From: Paraphysomonas bandaiensis | Taxonomy: Eukaryota; Chrysophyceae | DNA: 31,093 nucleotides | Direction: 5' to 3' | NCBI GenBank assembly: GCA_965644295.1 | Contig: CBFFRP010000160.1 | Span: 1 to 31,093 of the forward strand | Part shown: positions 1-10,123 of the stretch, one piece after another | Layout: each line of letters starts with the position of its first letter | Position numbering within the stretch: the first letter of the stretch is position 1 | Position numbers and translations under genes: made by a program | The notes under the pieces: generated by a model | Seen by the model: the letters and a program-made list of their open reading frames with translations, nothing else | The model's database searches: none | What the model was told of the DNA's origin: nothing

Positions 1-2
1 CG

Positions 3-176
3 TATGCGTTGTATGGGAACTGCTACAAAGGGAAGGAATGTAAGCATGTCCAGGGTCATAATGGAGCAGTTGCAACGGAAACCCGGAAATGGATGATGAA
101 GAAGCTGTCTCAGATGATGGCAGATGATTCCAAAGGGCCGCGAAAGATTTTGCCGAGGCCTGGTGGAGTGACTTGA
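3..176 (+). pseudogene. C-terminal end of a Gag-like ORF, ending at an in-frame TGA
   Basis: The frame is open from the window edge to a TGA at 174-176 and is the same frame as the protease ORF that begins four bases later. It has a Cys/His cluster near its start (CYKGKEC followed by two His), which could be a nucleic-acid-binding finger, although the spacing is not the usual CX2CX4HX4C knuckle. The tail is basic (KKLSQ, KGPRK). I call it Gag from its position directly 5' of a retroviral-type protease. The TGA could be a decay mutation or a Gag-Pol readthrough stop; the sequence alone does not decide. Confidence 0.5.
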
Positions 177-179
177 CAA

Positions 180-1738
180 ATGTGCGAGGCTAATGGTTCG
201 CAGGATCACGAAGAAATATTGTACGGTTTGAATGATCCTGAGACTGTTAGTCGAGTTTTCCTCAGAAATTTGATGAATGTCTGTAATACGCGAGAACGAA
301 AAGACTTGACATTGGCTCATTCTGGGGGAAGCATTGTATGTGATGATAACTATATAATATCTGTGCGTGGAATATTGTTCGACACTGGAGCCCTAACATC
401 TAACTTCATTTCCAAGGATTTGTTTGAGACGTTTAGAAATCATGTGTGTGAAAACAAAGTCATAAAAAAAGAAACAGTTATAGGATTTGCCGATAAAACG
501 TCGAGAATGAAGTGTAGTTTTGTAGTGAAATTAAAATTGAGGTTTGAGAGAGAAGACTCCAAGGGAGAGTTCGTGTTATATGACGGGGATTTCATTGTTG
601 CTGATATGGGTAGCAACGATATTATCATTGGACTTCCGGCTATCGTTAAGGATCTATGGGATTATTTTCTATTTATGCTTAAAGGAAGGACTATTGAACG
701 AATTGAATCAGAAGTAAGTTTTATTAAAAGGCGTGAGGACGATGTTACCGAGGATGATTTGTTGTTGAATGCGGTTGAAGAATTATTGCAGCCGTGGTGT
801 GACAGTAGTAGGGAGGTAGCACCTGAAGAATTGGATGTTCCGGACCCTTCGCAGTTCGGATTTGCCTCAAGTTTTCTTGGAAAGACTAGAGAGGAAGCTT
901 TGAGCGAGTTCGAGGATATGTTTGGTGAGCACGTGTCTCCAGAGTTCTCAGCAGCGCGACCGGTGCTGGAGTTATTGAGGACTAAGGGAGTAGAGGTATT
1001 TGTTCCAGAGCGGTGGGAAGGTATAAAAGGAGTGGATCCGTTGAACATCAAGTTCGCTGAGAATTTGCCTCCTAGGATCAAGCCGAAGGCAAGACCCGTA
1101 AATCCTAGATTATATGAGGATGCGGAGAAGGAGTTTAGGAGACTGTGTGGTTACATCTATGTTCCTAGTAGGTCGCCGGGCTTCTTGTTTGGTGATCGCG
1201 CCAAAAGCCACGAAACCTTTTATTAGGATTTGTGGGGATTACGTGCAAATCAACGAGTACATTCCAAGTCCACACTATACAGTTCCTAATGTAAGACATG
1301 AGTTGGATCGTATTATTGGCTATAAGACATTTATGGACATTGACCCTCACGAATGCGTTCCATCAGATCAGGTTGCATGAGAACACATCTGAAAAATTGT
1401 CGGTTCAAACACCGTGGGGCCAATTTCAGCCTTTATTCCTTCCGGAGGGAGTGTCTCCAGGGATTAGTGTGTTGCAAGAAGCGGTAGTCAAATTGTTTGG
1501 AGATCTGGAATGGGCGCTGTGTATATTTGATAATGTTCTGTTATTGGCACATGATTTTGATGATGCGTATAAGAAGCTGGAGATTTTCCTGGATAGATGC
1601 ATTGAACATGGAGTTGTGTTGAAATTTGCAAAGACCTGGTTAGGATTTAGGGAGATCAAGTTTTTTGGCTATTTGTGAGGCACAATAGTTTCGAGCTCAC
1701 GGACGATAGGAAAGAGGCTTTATTGAAGATTCCTTTCC
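180..1738 (+). pseudogene. Ty3/gypsy protease and reverse transcriptase, frameshifted
   Basis: Residues 66-75 of the first open frame (180-1226) carry the aspartic protease signature FDTGA. The reverse transcriptase begins near 1060, with fingers motifs such as IKPKARPVNP and VPSRSPG typical of gypsy elements. The reading then has to change frame near 1180-1195 (to a frame with LVIAPKATKPFIRICGDY), near 1335-1345 (to TNAFHQIRL), again near 1675 after a stop (FFGYL then TGA) and near 1730-1740 into the next ORF. The palm motif, normally F/Y-x-D-D, reads FDNV at about 1527-1538, so the second catalytic Asp is missing. It is a dead copy: enzyme identity is clear from the motifs, and activity is lost. 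Confidence 0.85.
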
Positions 1739-1739
1739 A

Positions 1740-4451
1740 GAGAATGGAAATAGATGTAAGAAGATTAGATCTTTGTTGGGTCTGGGAGTATTCTTTGCTC
1801 CATTTGTTCAGAATTACTCAGATTTGGTTAAACATCTTACGGATATGACTAAGAGTAGTTTTAATTGGGAAGAAACGACATGGCAGCACGATTATAGGCA
1901 GGAGTTTGAAAACTATAAGAGTGGTTTGCAACAGTCTTGTGCTTTGTTTTATCCGAATTATGATCTTGAGTGGACACTTAGGACAGATGCTAGTGACTAT
2001 GGAGTGGCAGGCATTCTTTTCCAGACTGTTGAGGGAACTGGGTCTAGTCCGATTCAACAGCAAACTATTGCTATCTGTTCCAAGAAATTGTCAGAGCAAG
2101 CCTTGAAGTGGTGTACTATTGAGAAGGAGGGTTTTGGTATATTCTATTCAGTCAAGAAATTTTCGTTTTATCTGAGAGGAAAGAAATTTACAATCGAGAC
2201 GGACCACAACAACCTTGTGTGGATGGAGGCATCAGAAGTTGCGAAGATAATTCGATGGAGAATTTATTTGCAGGATTTTGACTTTTTGATTCGTCATATC
2301 CCAGGGAAGAACAATGTGGTTGCGGATTGCTTGTCAAGATTGCTGTATTTGTCCGGATTTGTGGACGAAAGTGACGATTTCGACTCAGATGAAGTGAACT
2401 TCGTGACACTGCATAACATCTTTGAAAAAGACGATTTTGAGGACGACGTTCAAGAGATCGCGCCGCCTACGGAGGTACAGAGGATAGATTATTATCAGGC
2501 TATCAAAGAGGTTCACAACGCGCAAGCAGGACACTGGGGTGCGAAAGAGACGTGGAAACGTCTGTGTAGGCAATTTCCGGGACACGGCGTGCCTTTCAAG
2601 GTGGTTGCAGACTTCGTGGACGAATGTATCAACTGTCAGAAGAATAGGCGAGAGCTGAAGCAGCGATTGATTCCTATCACTAGACATTTAAAACCGCCTC
2701 ATTCCAGGAGTGCTTTGGGAATTGACGCGGTTGCTATTACACCTGTTTCTAAATCTGGTTACACGCATATTGTGGTCATGGTTAATTTGTTTACGAAATT
2801 GGTGTACCTATATGCGGTGAAAGGAATGACGGCTATCAATTTGGCTACAGCAGTATGGAAGTGCTGGTGTACATACGGGCTCACGGATATGATTATATCA
2901 GATATGGGTCCGGATCTCAAATCAGAGCTTTTCGCAGAGCTGGTTAAGTTGTCAGGACTCCGTCATGTTTTTAGTATCGCCAACAGGCATGTCAATGGGT
3001 GTGAGCGTATTATTAAGGAAGTGGTTCGTCACATCCGTGCTATTTGTTTTGACAAGCGAATTGAGGCGGATGCTGTTTTGGAGGACGAACTGTTACTTGC
3101 CACTATCATGTTCATTCTGAATACCCACGAGAGTAGTGAGACGGGGTATTCTGCATTCGAACTGACGTTTGGGTCCCAGGATTCTATCTATAAGAATCTT
3201 TTGGCTGCCCAGGGCCAGATTCTTAAATTGCCACCAGGACACTGCTTTAAACTGAAGAAAAGTTTATATGGTCTTGGAAGCTCACCACGGTCATGGTATA
3301 AATGTCTTAACAAGTTTATTAAGTCCTTACATTTTATATCATGTATACTTGACCCATGTTTATATTTTACACGGATCAGGGGTGAATTAGTTCTGTTAGT
3401 AATATATGTAGATGATATGCTGATAGCATGTCGAGATACGAGTATTATTTTGGAAATTAAGCGACGAGTATGTGAAAGGTTCGATATTACAGATATGAAT
3501 GAGATTGGCCAGTTTTTGAACGTGAGAGTGACGAGAACTCAGAATTGTCTCAAACTTGACCAGACAGTGTACATCAAAAAGGTATTGGCGAAGTATGTGG
3601 ACTTTCTGGGTCCAAGGGATAAGACTCGGCGATACCCACTACCTAGTGATGTCATGGATAGGATCAAAGTGGGAGTGGAACATGTGCATTCGACTGAAGA
3701 GCAGGAATTAGTTGACAATTTTCCCTATCGTCCACTAATAGGAGCGTTACTCTATTTATCTATGAATACAAGGCCGGATATATCATATGCAGTGGGAGTA
3801 TTGTCACGATTCTCAACGAAAGTGAATATCACTGTATGTAAACTAATGATACATTTAATGCAGTATGTACGAGGTACTACGGAAAAAGGCATTCAATATA
3901 GAGGGAAAGATTTTGATCTTCATATGTTCACGGATGCTGACTGGGCGGGTGACCCGTTGACGAGGAGATCAACTTCAGGTTATGTTATGTTTGGAGCTGG
4001 TGGACCACTATCGTGGGGTTCCAAACTTCAGTCTACTGTAGCTACATCGACTATGCAAGCAGAGTATCAATGCTTATATAATGGATTACAGGAAATGATA
4101 TGGTCTCGGGGGGTAACTGGTGAAGTAGGATTGAAAATTGACGAGCCCACACCATTATTCCTGGATAGTCAAAGTGCTCAGGATATATCGGAAAATCCAG
4201 TGCAACATCAACGATCGAAACATATTGAGATTAAGTATCATATGATTAGAGAGCATGTGGATCCCGAACAGTTTAATACAGCGAAATTAATTCATGTGAG
4301 CAGTCGACAACAGATGGCTGATATATATACCAAGGCTTTGTGTGGTCCAATATTCATTGAACAGAGGGAGCGAAATCTTGGGGAAAAATTTAAGACTACT
4401 GCACAAATTATCGCAGAGGTACCCAAGGTAAAGAGAGTTCGTCGTAACTAG
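1740..4451 (+). pseudogene. Fused ORF: gypsy RNase H-integrase joined to copia RT-RNase H
   Basis: The open frame runs uninterrupted to TAA 4449-4451; counted from a TTG at 1773 it is 892 codons. Residues about 65-200 are a gypsy RNase H (RTDASDYGVAGILF, TDHNNLVW, ending VADCLSRL). Residues 247-290 are an HHCC integrase finger (CINC at 285-288). The integrase core has D318, D377 and E411. At residue about 482 (nt 3216) the protein switches to LPPGHCFKLKKSLYG, a copia palm motif, and continues with YVDD (545-548), a copia RNase H (DADWAGD) and ADIYTKAL at the end. The copia part is clearly related to residues 1182-1588 of element B. It lacks copia protease, integrase and RT fingers. No ATG-led intact polyprotein feeds it, so translation is doubtful. 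Confidence 0.85.
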
Positions 4452-4595
4452 ATAGAGGTGAATGAATGGTGGGAGCTAGCTATACCAGCGGAGTCATACT
4501 TCCACCAGTGTCCTATGAGGTTTGGTGGTTGCGTATCCGATAGCAATGTTCTTCACAAATTTTAGAATGGTTAACTACATCCAATTGAGTGGGAG
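4452..4595 (+). other. Copia-type 3' UTR and polypurine tract of element A
   Basis: This stretch aligns with the region after the element B ORF. Both have CGGAGTCATAC, then TCCACC, then the 14-mer GGTGGTTGCGTATC (4524-4537 here, 10053-10066 in B). It ends in a purine tract, GAGTGGGAG at 4587-4595, immediately before the LTR start TGTTGAGTTCTGC. The match shows that the 3' end of A comes from a relative of B. Confidence 0.75.
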
Positions 4596-4885
4596 TGTTG
4601 AGTTCTGCAATATGATGTGATATATATTGTGCAATTGAAGTGAGTTAACAGTGTGCAATTATAGGTAAAGTCAACTCATAGGTGTAACGGGTGATTATAG
4701 TAGTTACAAAGGAATTAAATTCAGTTACTGATGTGTGACTATACAAGATATAGAACTGACTGATGAACATATGATAAACAGATGTTGCTATAAGAACAGA
4801 TGTTTCAACATATGTTACACGAATATGTAGTGAAGTGTTCAGAATAATAATCATAATTTCTTACTTGAAAGTGCATTGTGTTCAA
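4596..4885 (+). repeat. 3' LTR of element A (copia type)
   Basis: It begins TGTTGAGTTCTGCAATATG, matching the first bases of the element B LTR, and follows a purine tract. The best TG...CA end is near 4885 (TGTTCAACA) but 4890 is also possible. Beyond the first few tens of bases it has diverged strongly from the B LTR. No partner 5' LTR lies in the window, so the end is uncertain. Confidence 0.6.
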
Positions 4886-4910
4886 CAGCAAGGTTACGGT
4901 TTACGCGTAG

Positions 4911-5229
4911 TGTTGAGTTCTGCTATATGAGAGCAATTGAAAGCTGTAGTTATAAGGTATTTAAATTACTGTATTATACAGTTGTAGTCTTGTTAATCGT
5001 ATTGTGAGAATGAATGACGATAAGCACATAGCGGTAAAACGGAATATTGTGACGATGCAAGTTGTAGTGACGATGTAAGATCGTCGTACGAGAAATGAGT
5101 GGTAGTGGAGACAACATGATATTGATGAATGATAAGAGACATTGATTATAATTTATAATTCTCAGCTTTGAGTATAAGTTACCTTCTGTTGTTAAGTTAA
5201 TACTTCTCATATAATGTCAAACCTTGACA
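4911..5229 (+). repeat. 5' LTR of element B
   Basis: 319 bp, TG...CA termini, same sequence as 10124-10442 at an offset of 5213. It should carry the promoter; the AT-rich block near 4960-4975 (TATTTAAATT) is a TATA-like candidate. A short hairpin lies at 5069-5085 (GACGAT, loop GTAAG, ATCGTC). The ATG of the polyprotein (5214) is within the last 16 bases of the LTR, an arrangement also known from yeast Ty1. Confidence 0.95.
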
Positions 5230-8200
5230 TGGTAGCAGACGGTAGTTCCGCAAGTAGTTCGGAATGGAAACACCTTCCGAAGTTCGATCAGTTCGGTGTT
5301 GTGAACTGGACGAAGCGATTGAGAGTTTGGCTTATGAGAAAGAATCGGAACCATCTTGGGTTGGAAGAGCGACCGCATCGACCTGCTGACAATGCGTCCA
5401 CAGCTGTGAAAAACAAGTATAAGGAAGACCTCGACAAGTGGTTGGAGAGGAAAGACACCTGCATCAGTTCCATCTTCGAAGCTGTTCAACCTGTGGCGGA
5501 GGCGCTTGAGATTGTTGATCAATACTTCCGAGAGAAGGACATGCTTCCACCTGATGATCCCGATAAGGAGATGTTAGCAAGTGAATTGGTAAATAAATTG
5601 GTTATTAGATTTCGTGGGGAAACCCAGTACGAATTGGTGGAACTGAATAAACAGTTTGCGTCATTTAGAATTCTACAGGGGGAGCTGGTGTGTACAGCCA
5701 TTGATCGACTGAACGGAATTGTCCAAAAAATGACGGAACTTGGTGAGCCGCCAACTGACGTATCCAAAAAAACGAAGCTGCAGACTGCGCTGGAAACGAG
5801 GAAGGATCTGGAGCAGCTGTACACAAACATCTACCTGAAAGGTGATATTTCATTTAATGAGATGATCACCATTTGTAGGCGCTTCGACCAGGCAAAGGGT
5901 CTACCACAGGAGTCTTCTGCACCGGAAGTACATTGGAATTCTTCTGATCAAGAGGTAACATGCTCATACTCTAAATGTGGAAAACGAGGTCACACGCAGA
6001 AGAACTGCTGGATGAAGAAGAAAGATCTGAAGATCTCCCAAATGAAGCGCAATGGTAAAAACAAGCATCGAAGAGAGCAATCAGAATCCAAAAGAAGTAA
6101 GTCAAAAAATGGCGCTGATGATGATGGATGCTTTGTGTGTGGCGTATCTGGACATCGAGCTCATGAATGCAGACATCGAGCTCAAGTTCGAAAAACAAGG
6201 AAAGCGGAGGATTCTGTTAACAAAAAACGACATTTTTCCGAAAAAAACGGTACGATGGAAAGGCCCATCAAAAAGAGCTCGGACTGGAATCGTTATCTTC
6301 AAAGAGACGAGCAAGAGGATGATTCTGTGCACATGTTGTTATATGATGAATCGAGTAACTTAGAAGTGAATGTTGCAGATGAGGTGCTGCATACTTCTGA
6401 AGACATTGTATTTCTAGACAGCTGCGCGTCGAAACAACTCTTCATCATCAAGAACAGTGATATTCTACAGACATTTGTTGCAGACGAAGGAGCCATTCAG
6501 ACAACCAAAGCGGGATCCAGCTTACGATATACTGGCTCAGGCAACTATGGTGACTGGACAAAATTAAAGGTATGCCCCGACTCAGTCAAGAATATTTGTT
6601 CGGGAGGGATGCTTCGTACGCTTGGATATGGACTTCAGCTGCTAGAGACCCCAAAAATAGTGCGATTGGATAATGCAGAAGTTGTTCTTGAAGCTAGGTA
6701 TTCAGATAATGGAATGCCCTTCGTTGATCTAAAGGACTTGTTGGAGTTACCTGACTTGACGAGTTTAGCTGCAGAAGTACATCTATCGGATAAAACAAAT
6801 GAAGACCCTCTGGAATTGCTTCACAAACGATGCGGGCATGTCAGCAAGCGCAAGCTATTAGAAGCTTTCAAACATCGGTTGTTCACAGGGAGTGGCCTTA
6901 ACAGATCTCATCTGAGTAAGAAGAGTCTTCAGAAAACCAAGGGTATCTGCAAAGCCTGTGCAAAGTCGAAGATTACCAGAATCTCGTTTCCTGGGAAGAG
7001 TGATGAAGAGCTACAGGCGACAAGGTTTCTGGAAAAAGTAACTGTCGATATAGGAGTATATTTCAATTGTCCATCTCGACAGGGATACCGGTATGTATTA
7101 GCGTTGACAGATGTGGCCACCAAGGAATGCTGGGAGTTTCCGTTGAAAACTCGGACCGCAAGTGAGGTGTTGGAGCACATTAGGAATTGGGTCGAGGTTC
7201 TTCTTCCCAAGTATCCAGGAGTTCATCGACTATCTGTGTATCATGCCGATGGGGGAGCCGAACTCATTGATAAGTCTATTCAGGAGTATCTTCACAGCAA
7301 GTTTGGCACCTCAATTACGTGGAGCTCTACGGACTCACCTGAGATGAATGGCGTGTCTGAGAGACGTTTTCGAACCGCGGGAGAGATGACTCTTGCAATG
7401 CTGTCAGATGCTGGATTCCCAGTTCCATTCTGGTGGGATGCCTACGTATATGCATCTGAAATTATTCGCATGATGCCCACTCGGACCTACCGCGGATGGA
7501 TGTCTCCCATGGAGTGTGTACCTGGAGGTTCTGTTCCGGATTTATCCAGTTTACGTCGATGGGGGTGTAAAGCTTATGTGAAGACTCCCAGGGGTGATCG
7601 TCGAAAAAATTGGCAAGGCAAATCGCAGATTGGATATTTTTTAGGTCTCTCCAAAAAGAAGAGGGGATACAGAATATGGCTAGGAGAGTCCGAAGTTGTG
7701 TCAATACATGTGTTATTCGACGAAAGCATTCCCCCCAGAGAGAAGGAGTATTTCGAGGAGCTGGAGGCTGCGTTAGTTAAACATGATCCCCAGGCTCGAC
7801 AGGTTGAAGAGTTCAACCATTTGATTGGATCTTACCATACCGATGAGGGTTTCCTGTTTAGGACTACGAGAGTCGTGGTTCGGAAAGGTTTGATCGTGGC
7901 TTATAGAGCCTTAGTAACTGCTGGTAGAGAGCAGTTGGAGGAGAAGACTCCGATACATATAGCTGATGTAGTGAAACTAACTCAGTCGTATAATTTGCGC
8001 AGGTGGCACGAAAATCCTGCGACCCGTGACGATGGGGCAGGTGGTGAGGAGCGATCGATGCCGGCTGGGGGTGGGACACCCAAACAGTCTACGGCAGATG
8101 ACTCATCAGGGAGTGAGCAGACTCCATGTGCCTTACCCGAGAGAAGCGTGAGCACTTCGTCTAGAGAGACAAGTGTGTGTGTCCCTAGTAGTCAAACTGC

Positions 8201-9980
8201 TAACCCGCCAGCTGCTATAAGCAAGAGGGTACGAACCCAAAGAGTGATGACCAACGTGTCTACTCTGGGTGAAATCAACTTCCTGTGTGGGGAAGATGCC
8301 GTTAATATGTGTAAGGCAAGTGATGACTCATTGATTACTGACCCGTCTGATTATAGGGAGCCTGAGTCATACGAAGAGTCTCTTCAGTGTAGTGATGCAG
8401 ACAAATGGAAGGAGGCGCGCAGATTAGAACGGAATGCACTTTTTCAGCGTGAAGTGTTTGAAGTAGTAGAAACTCCGCCTGATGCACGACCTCTTAAATC
8501 TCGTTACGTATATAAGCGAAAGTACAATAAGGATGGCTCCATCAAGAAGCATAAAGCACGACTTGTAGCACTTGGGTACGGTCAACAATCTGGCGTCGAT
8601 GTGGACAACACATTTGCCCCTGTAGTCAAGAGTATATCTGTTCGGTTGATTCTGGCGTTGGCTCTTGTGTTCAGTATGTTTGTGCATCAACTCGATGTCT
8701 CCAGTGCGTTCTGTCATGCCGATATTGAAGGCGACGTTTACATGAATCCTACTCCAGATTTTCAACTTCCACCTGGACATTGTTTTAAATTGAAGAAATC
8801 TCTATATGGACTCCGTAGTTCACCACGATCATGGTGGAAAACCATAAACAAGTTCATCAAATCCTTGGGATTTCGACCGTGTGTGTTAGAACCTTGCTTG
8901 TATCATGCTGTATATAAAGGTCATAAAGTGTATCTCACCATATATGTGGATGACATCGTCATCGCATGTGCTGACCTTAATATTATTACAGAAATAAAAG
9001 CTAGATTCTGCGAACGATTCGACATGACGGATATGGGAGCCGTTGAACATTTCCTGAATGTTCGTGTCACGCGAGGACAGGATTTCATTCAGCTGGATCA
9101 GCAGACATATGCGGAGAAAATTCTTCTCAAATTCGCTGATTTCCTCGGTCCCTCATCAAAAATCCGAAAGTCGCCGCTACCCCTCGATGCAATGGACAGA
9201 ATTAATCAAGCAGACAGCGATCTCACACCTGAGGAGAAAGAGGGAGTAGATAATTATCCTTATCGCAGCCTACTGGGTGCCATGTTATATCTATCTATGA
9301 ATACTCGCCCTGATATTGCATATGCAGTTGGTTTGTTATCTAGATATGCATCTAAGCCTACCCGGGCTACATGTTATTTAATGACGTACCTATTGCAGTA
9401 CGTTAGGGGTACAGTTCGAAAGGGTATTCGGTTCAGTAGTAAGCACTTCGACATGCACATCTTTACTGATGCAGACTGGGCTGGCGATGTGGTGTCACGC
9501 CGATCTACGACTGGATACATAGTATTTGCCGCCGGTGGACCACTTATCTGGCAGTCCATTTTACAGGCTACCGTTTCAACGTCATCAATGCAAAGTGAGT
9601 ATCAGGCTATGTATGCTGGCATGCAAGAACTGGTATGGCTTCGGGGGGTGTTGGACGAATTAGGACTCCGTCTACGCGAACCCACACCATTTTTCTTGGA
9701 TAGCCAGAGTGCTCGTGACTTAGCATTGAATCCGGTGTTCCATAAGCGTTCAAAACACATCGAGATCAAATACCATTGGGTTAGGGAACACGTAGATCCA
9801 GATGGCCTCTTTAACACTGCCATATTGTACCACGTTGGAACAGATGATCAGACAGCAGACATATTCACGAAATCGTTGTGTGGTGTAACTTTCGAGAAAC
9901 ACAGGAAGAGATGCCTAGGAGAGGATCGAAAATCATCTGTTGAGGTTATTAGAGAAAAGACGTTCAAACGACGTAAGTGA
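5214..9980 (+). CDS. Copia Gag-Pol polyprotein (protease, integrase, RT, RNase H)
   Basis: A single ORF encodes the whole replication machinery. Gag occupies about 1-245, with two zinc knuckles: CX4CX4HX4C at 250-265 and CX2CX4HX4C at 306-319. The protease site is D402-S403-C404 within FLDSCAS, where the family expects D-S/T-G. The integrase has its HHCC finger at H537, H542, C579, C582 and catalytic D612, D679, E716. The reverse transcriptase runs about 1030-1290 with YVDD at 1244-1247. RNase H has DADWAGD at 1419-1425 and ends near ADIFTKSL. The length suits one-ORF copia elements. The ATG lies in the LTR; the next Met (codon 6, 5229) would begin after nearly all of it. No Gag-Pol frameshift is present, so the Gag excess must arise by another route. 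Family identity is certain. Confidence 0.95.
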   Translation: MSNLDMVADGSSASSSEWKHLPKFDQFGVVNWTKRLRVWLMRKNRNHLGLEERPHRPADNASTAVKNKYKEDLDKWLERKDTCISSIFEAVQPVAEALEIVDQYFREKDMLPPDDPDKEMLASELVNKLVIRFRGETQYELVELNKQFASFRILQGELVCTAIDRLNGIVQKMTELGEPPTDVSKKTKLQTALETRKDLEQLYTNIYLKGDISFNEMITICRRFDQAKGLPQESSAPEVHWNSSDQEVTCSYSKCGKRGHTQKNCWMKKKDLKISQMKRNGKNKHRREQSESKRSKSKNGADDDGCFVCGVSGHRAHECRHRAQVRKTRKAEDSVNKKRHFSEKNGTMERPIKKSSDWNRYLQRDEQEDDSVHMLLYDESSNLEVNVADEVLHTSEDIVFLDSCASKQLFIIKNSDILQTFVADEGAIQTTKAGSSLRYTGSGNYGDWTKLKVCPDSVKNICSGGMLRTLGYGLQLLETPKIVRLDNAEVVLEARYSDNGMPFVDLKDLLELPDLTSLAAEVHLSDKTNEDPLELLHKRCGHVSKRKLLEAFKHRLFTGSGLNRSHLSKKSLQKTKGICKACAKSKITRISFPGKSDEELQATRFLEKVTVDIGVYFNCPSRQGYRYVLALTDVATKECWEFPLKTRTASEVLEHIRNWVEVLLPKYPGVHRLSVYHADGGAELIDKSIQEYLHSKFGTSITWSSTDSPEMNGVSERRFRTAGEMTLAMLSDAGFPVPFWWDAYVYASEIIRMMPTRTYRGWMSPMECVPGGSVPDLSSLRRWGCKAYVKTPRGDRRKNWQGKSQIGYFLGLSKKKRGYRIWLGESEVVSIHVLFDESIPPREKEYFEELEAALVKHDPQARQVEEFNHLIGSYHTDEGFLFRTTRVVVRKGLIVAYRALVTAGREQLEEKTPIHIADVVKLTQSYNLRRWHENPATRDDGAGGEERSMPAGGGTPKQSTADDSSGSEQTPCALPERSVSTSSRETSVCVPSSQTANPPAAISKRVRTQRVMTNVSTLGEINFLCGEDAVNMCKASDDSLITDPSDYREPESYEESLQCSDADKWKEARRLERNALFQREVFEVVETPPDARPLKSRYVYKRKYNKDGSIKKHKARLVALGYGQQSGVDVDNTFAPVVKSISVRLILALALVFSMFVHQLDVSSAFCHADIEGDVYMNPTPDFQLPPGHCFKLKKSLYGLRSSPRSWWKTINKFIKSLGFRPCVLEPCLYHAVYKGHKVYLTIYVDDIVIACADLNIITEIKARFCERFDMTDMGAVEHFLNVRVTRGQDFIQLDQQTYAEKILLKFADFLGPSSKIRKSPLPLDAMDRINQADSDLTPEEKEGVDNYPYRSLLGAMLYLSMNTRPDIAYAVGLLSRYASKPTRATCYLMTYLLQYVRGTVRKGIRFSSKHFDMHIFTDADWAGDVVSRRSTTGYIVFAAGGPLIWQSILQATVSTSSMQSEYQAMYAGMQELVWLRGVLDELGLRLREPTPFFLDSQSARDLALNPVFHKRSKHIEIKYHWVREHVDPDGLFNTAILYHVGTDDQTADIFTKSLCGVTFEKHRKRCLGEDRKSSVEVIREKTFKRRK
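5230..5242 (+). promoter_or_regulatory. Primer binding site of element B (initiator tRNA-Met type)
   Basis: TGGTAGCAGACGG starts directly after the LTR. The first ten bases, TGGTAGCAGA, are complementary to the 3' end expected of a eukaryotic initiator tRNA-Met (CUGCUACCA). It lies inside the coding sequence, at codons 6-10 of the polyprotein. Confidence 0.75.
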
Positions 9981-10123
9981 TCAGTTGACTGTGCTGTGAG
10001 ACTAGCTGAAATGTCGGAGTCATACGTCCACCTGTTTGTCCTGTTTGGTTTCGGTGGTTGCGTATCCGTCAGTTATGTCTTGTGATGTGAAGAGTCTATC
10101 TACAGCTTTGAATTGAGAGGGAG
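9981..10123 (+). other. 3' UTR and polypurine tract of element B
   Basis: Non-coding bases between the polyprotein stop and the 3' LTR. They contain CGGAGTCATAC and the 14-mer GGTGGTTGCGTATC (10053-10066) shared with element A. They end in a purine run, TGAGAGGGAG at 10114-10123, which should prime plus-strand DNA synthesis. Confidence 0.8.

Larger units (their letters stand above)
1..4885 (+). mobile_element. Chimeric LTR retrotransposon A: gypsy 5' part joined to copia 3' part (5' end outside window)
   Basis: The order on the plus strand is a Gag tail, a DTGA protease, gypsy reverse transcriptase, gypsy RNase H and gypsy integrase (zinc finger then DDE core). After about 3216 the sequence becomes a copia reverse transcriptase C-terminal half with YVDD and a copia RNase H. 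A copia-type 3' UTR, purine tract and LTR start (4596) follow. The gypsy half has at least four frame breaks; the fused half is one open frame. The 5' LTR lies to the left of the window. The 3' LTR is followed by element B, which inserted 25 bases beyond its likely end. Seen: domains, breaks and junction. Inferred: the fusion arose by template switching or recombination between two elements. Confidence 0.85.

Noticed and set aside
4974-5210. 78-codon minus-strand ORF, found again at 10187-10423
   Set aside because: It lies inside the two identical LTRs; the duplication only reflects LTR identity.
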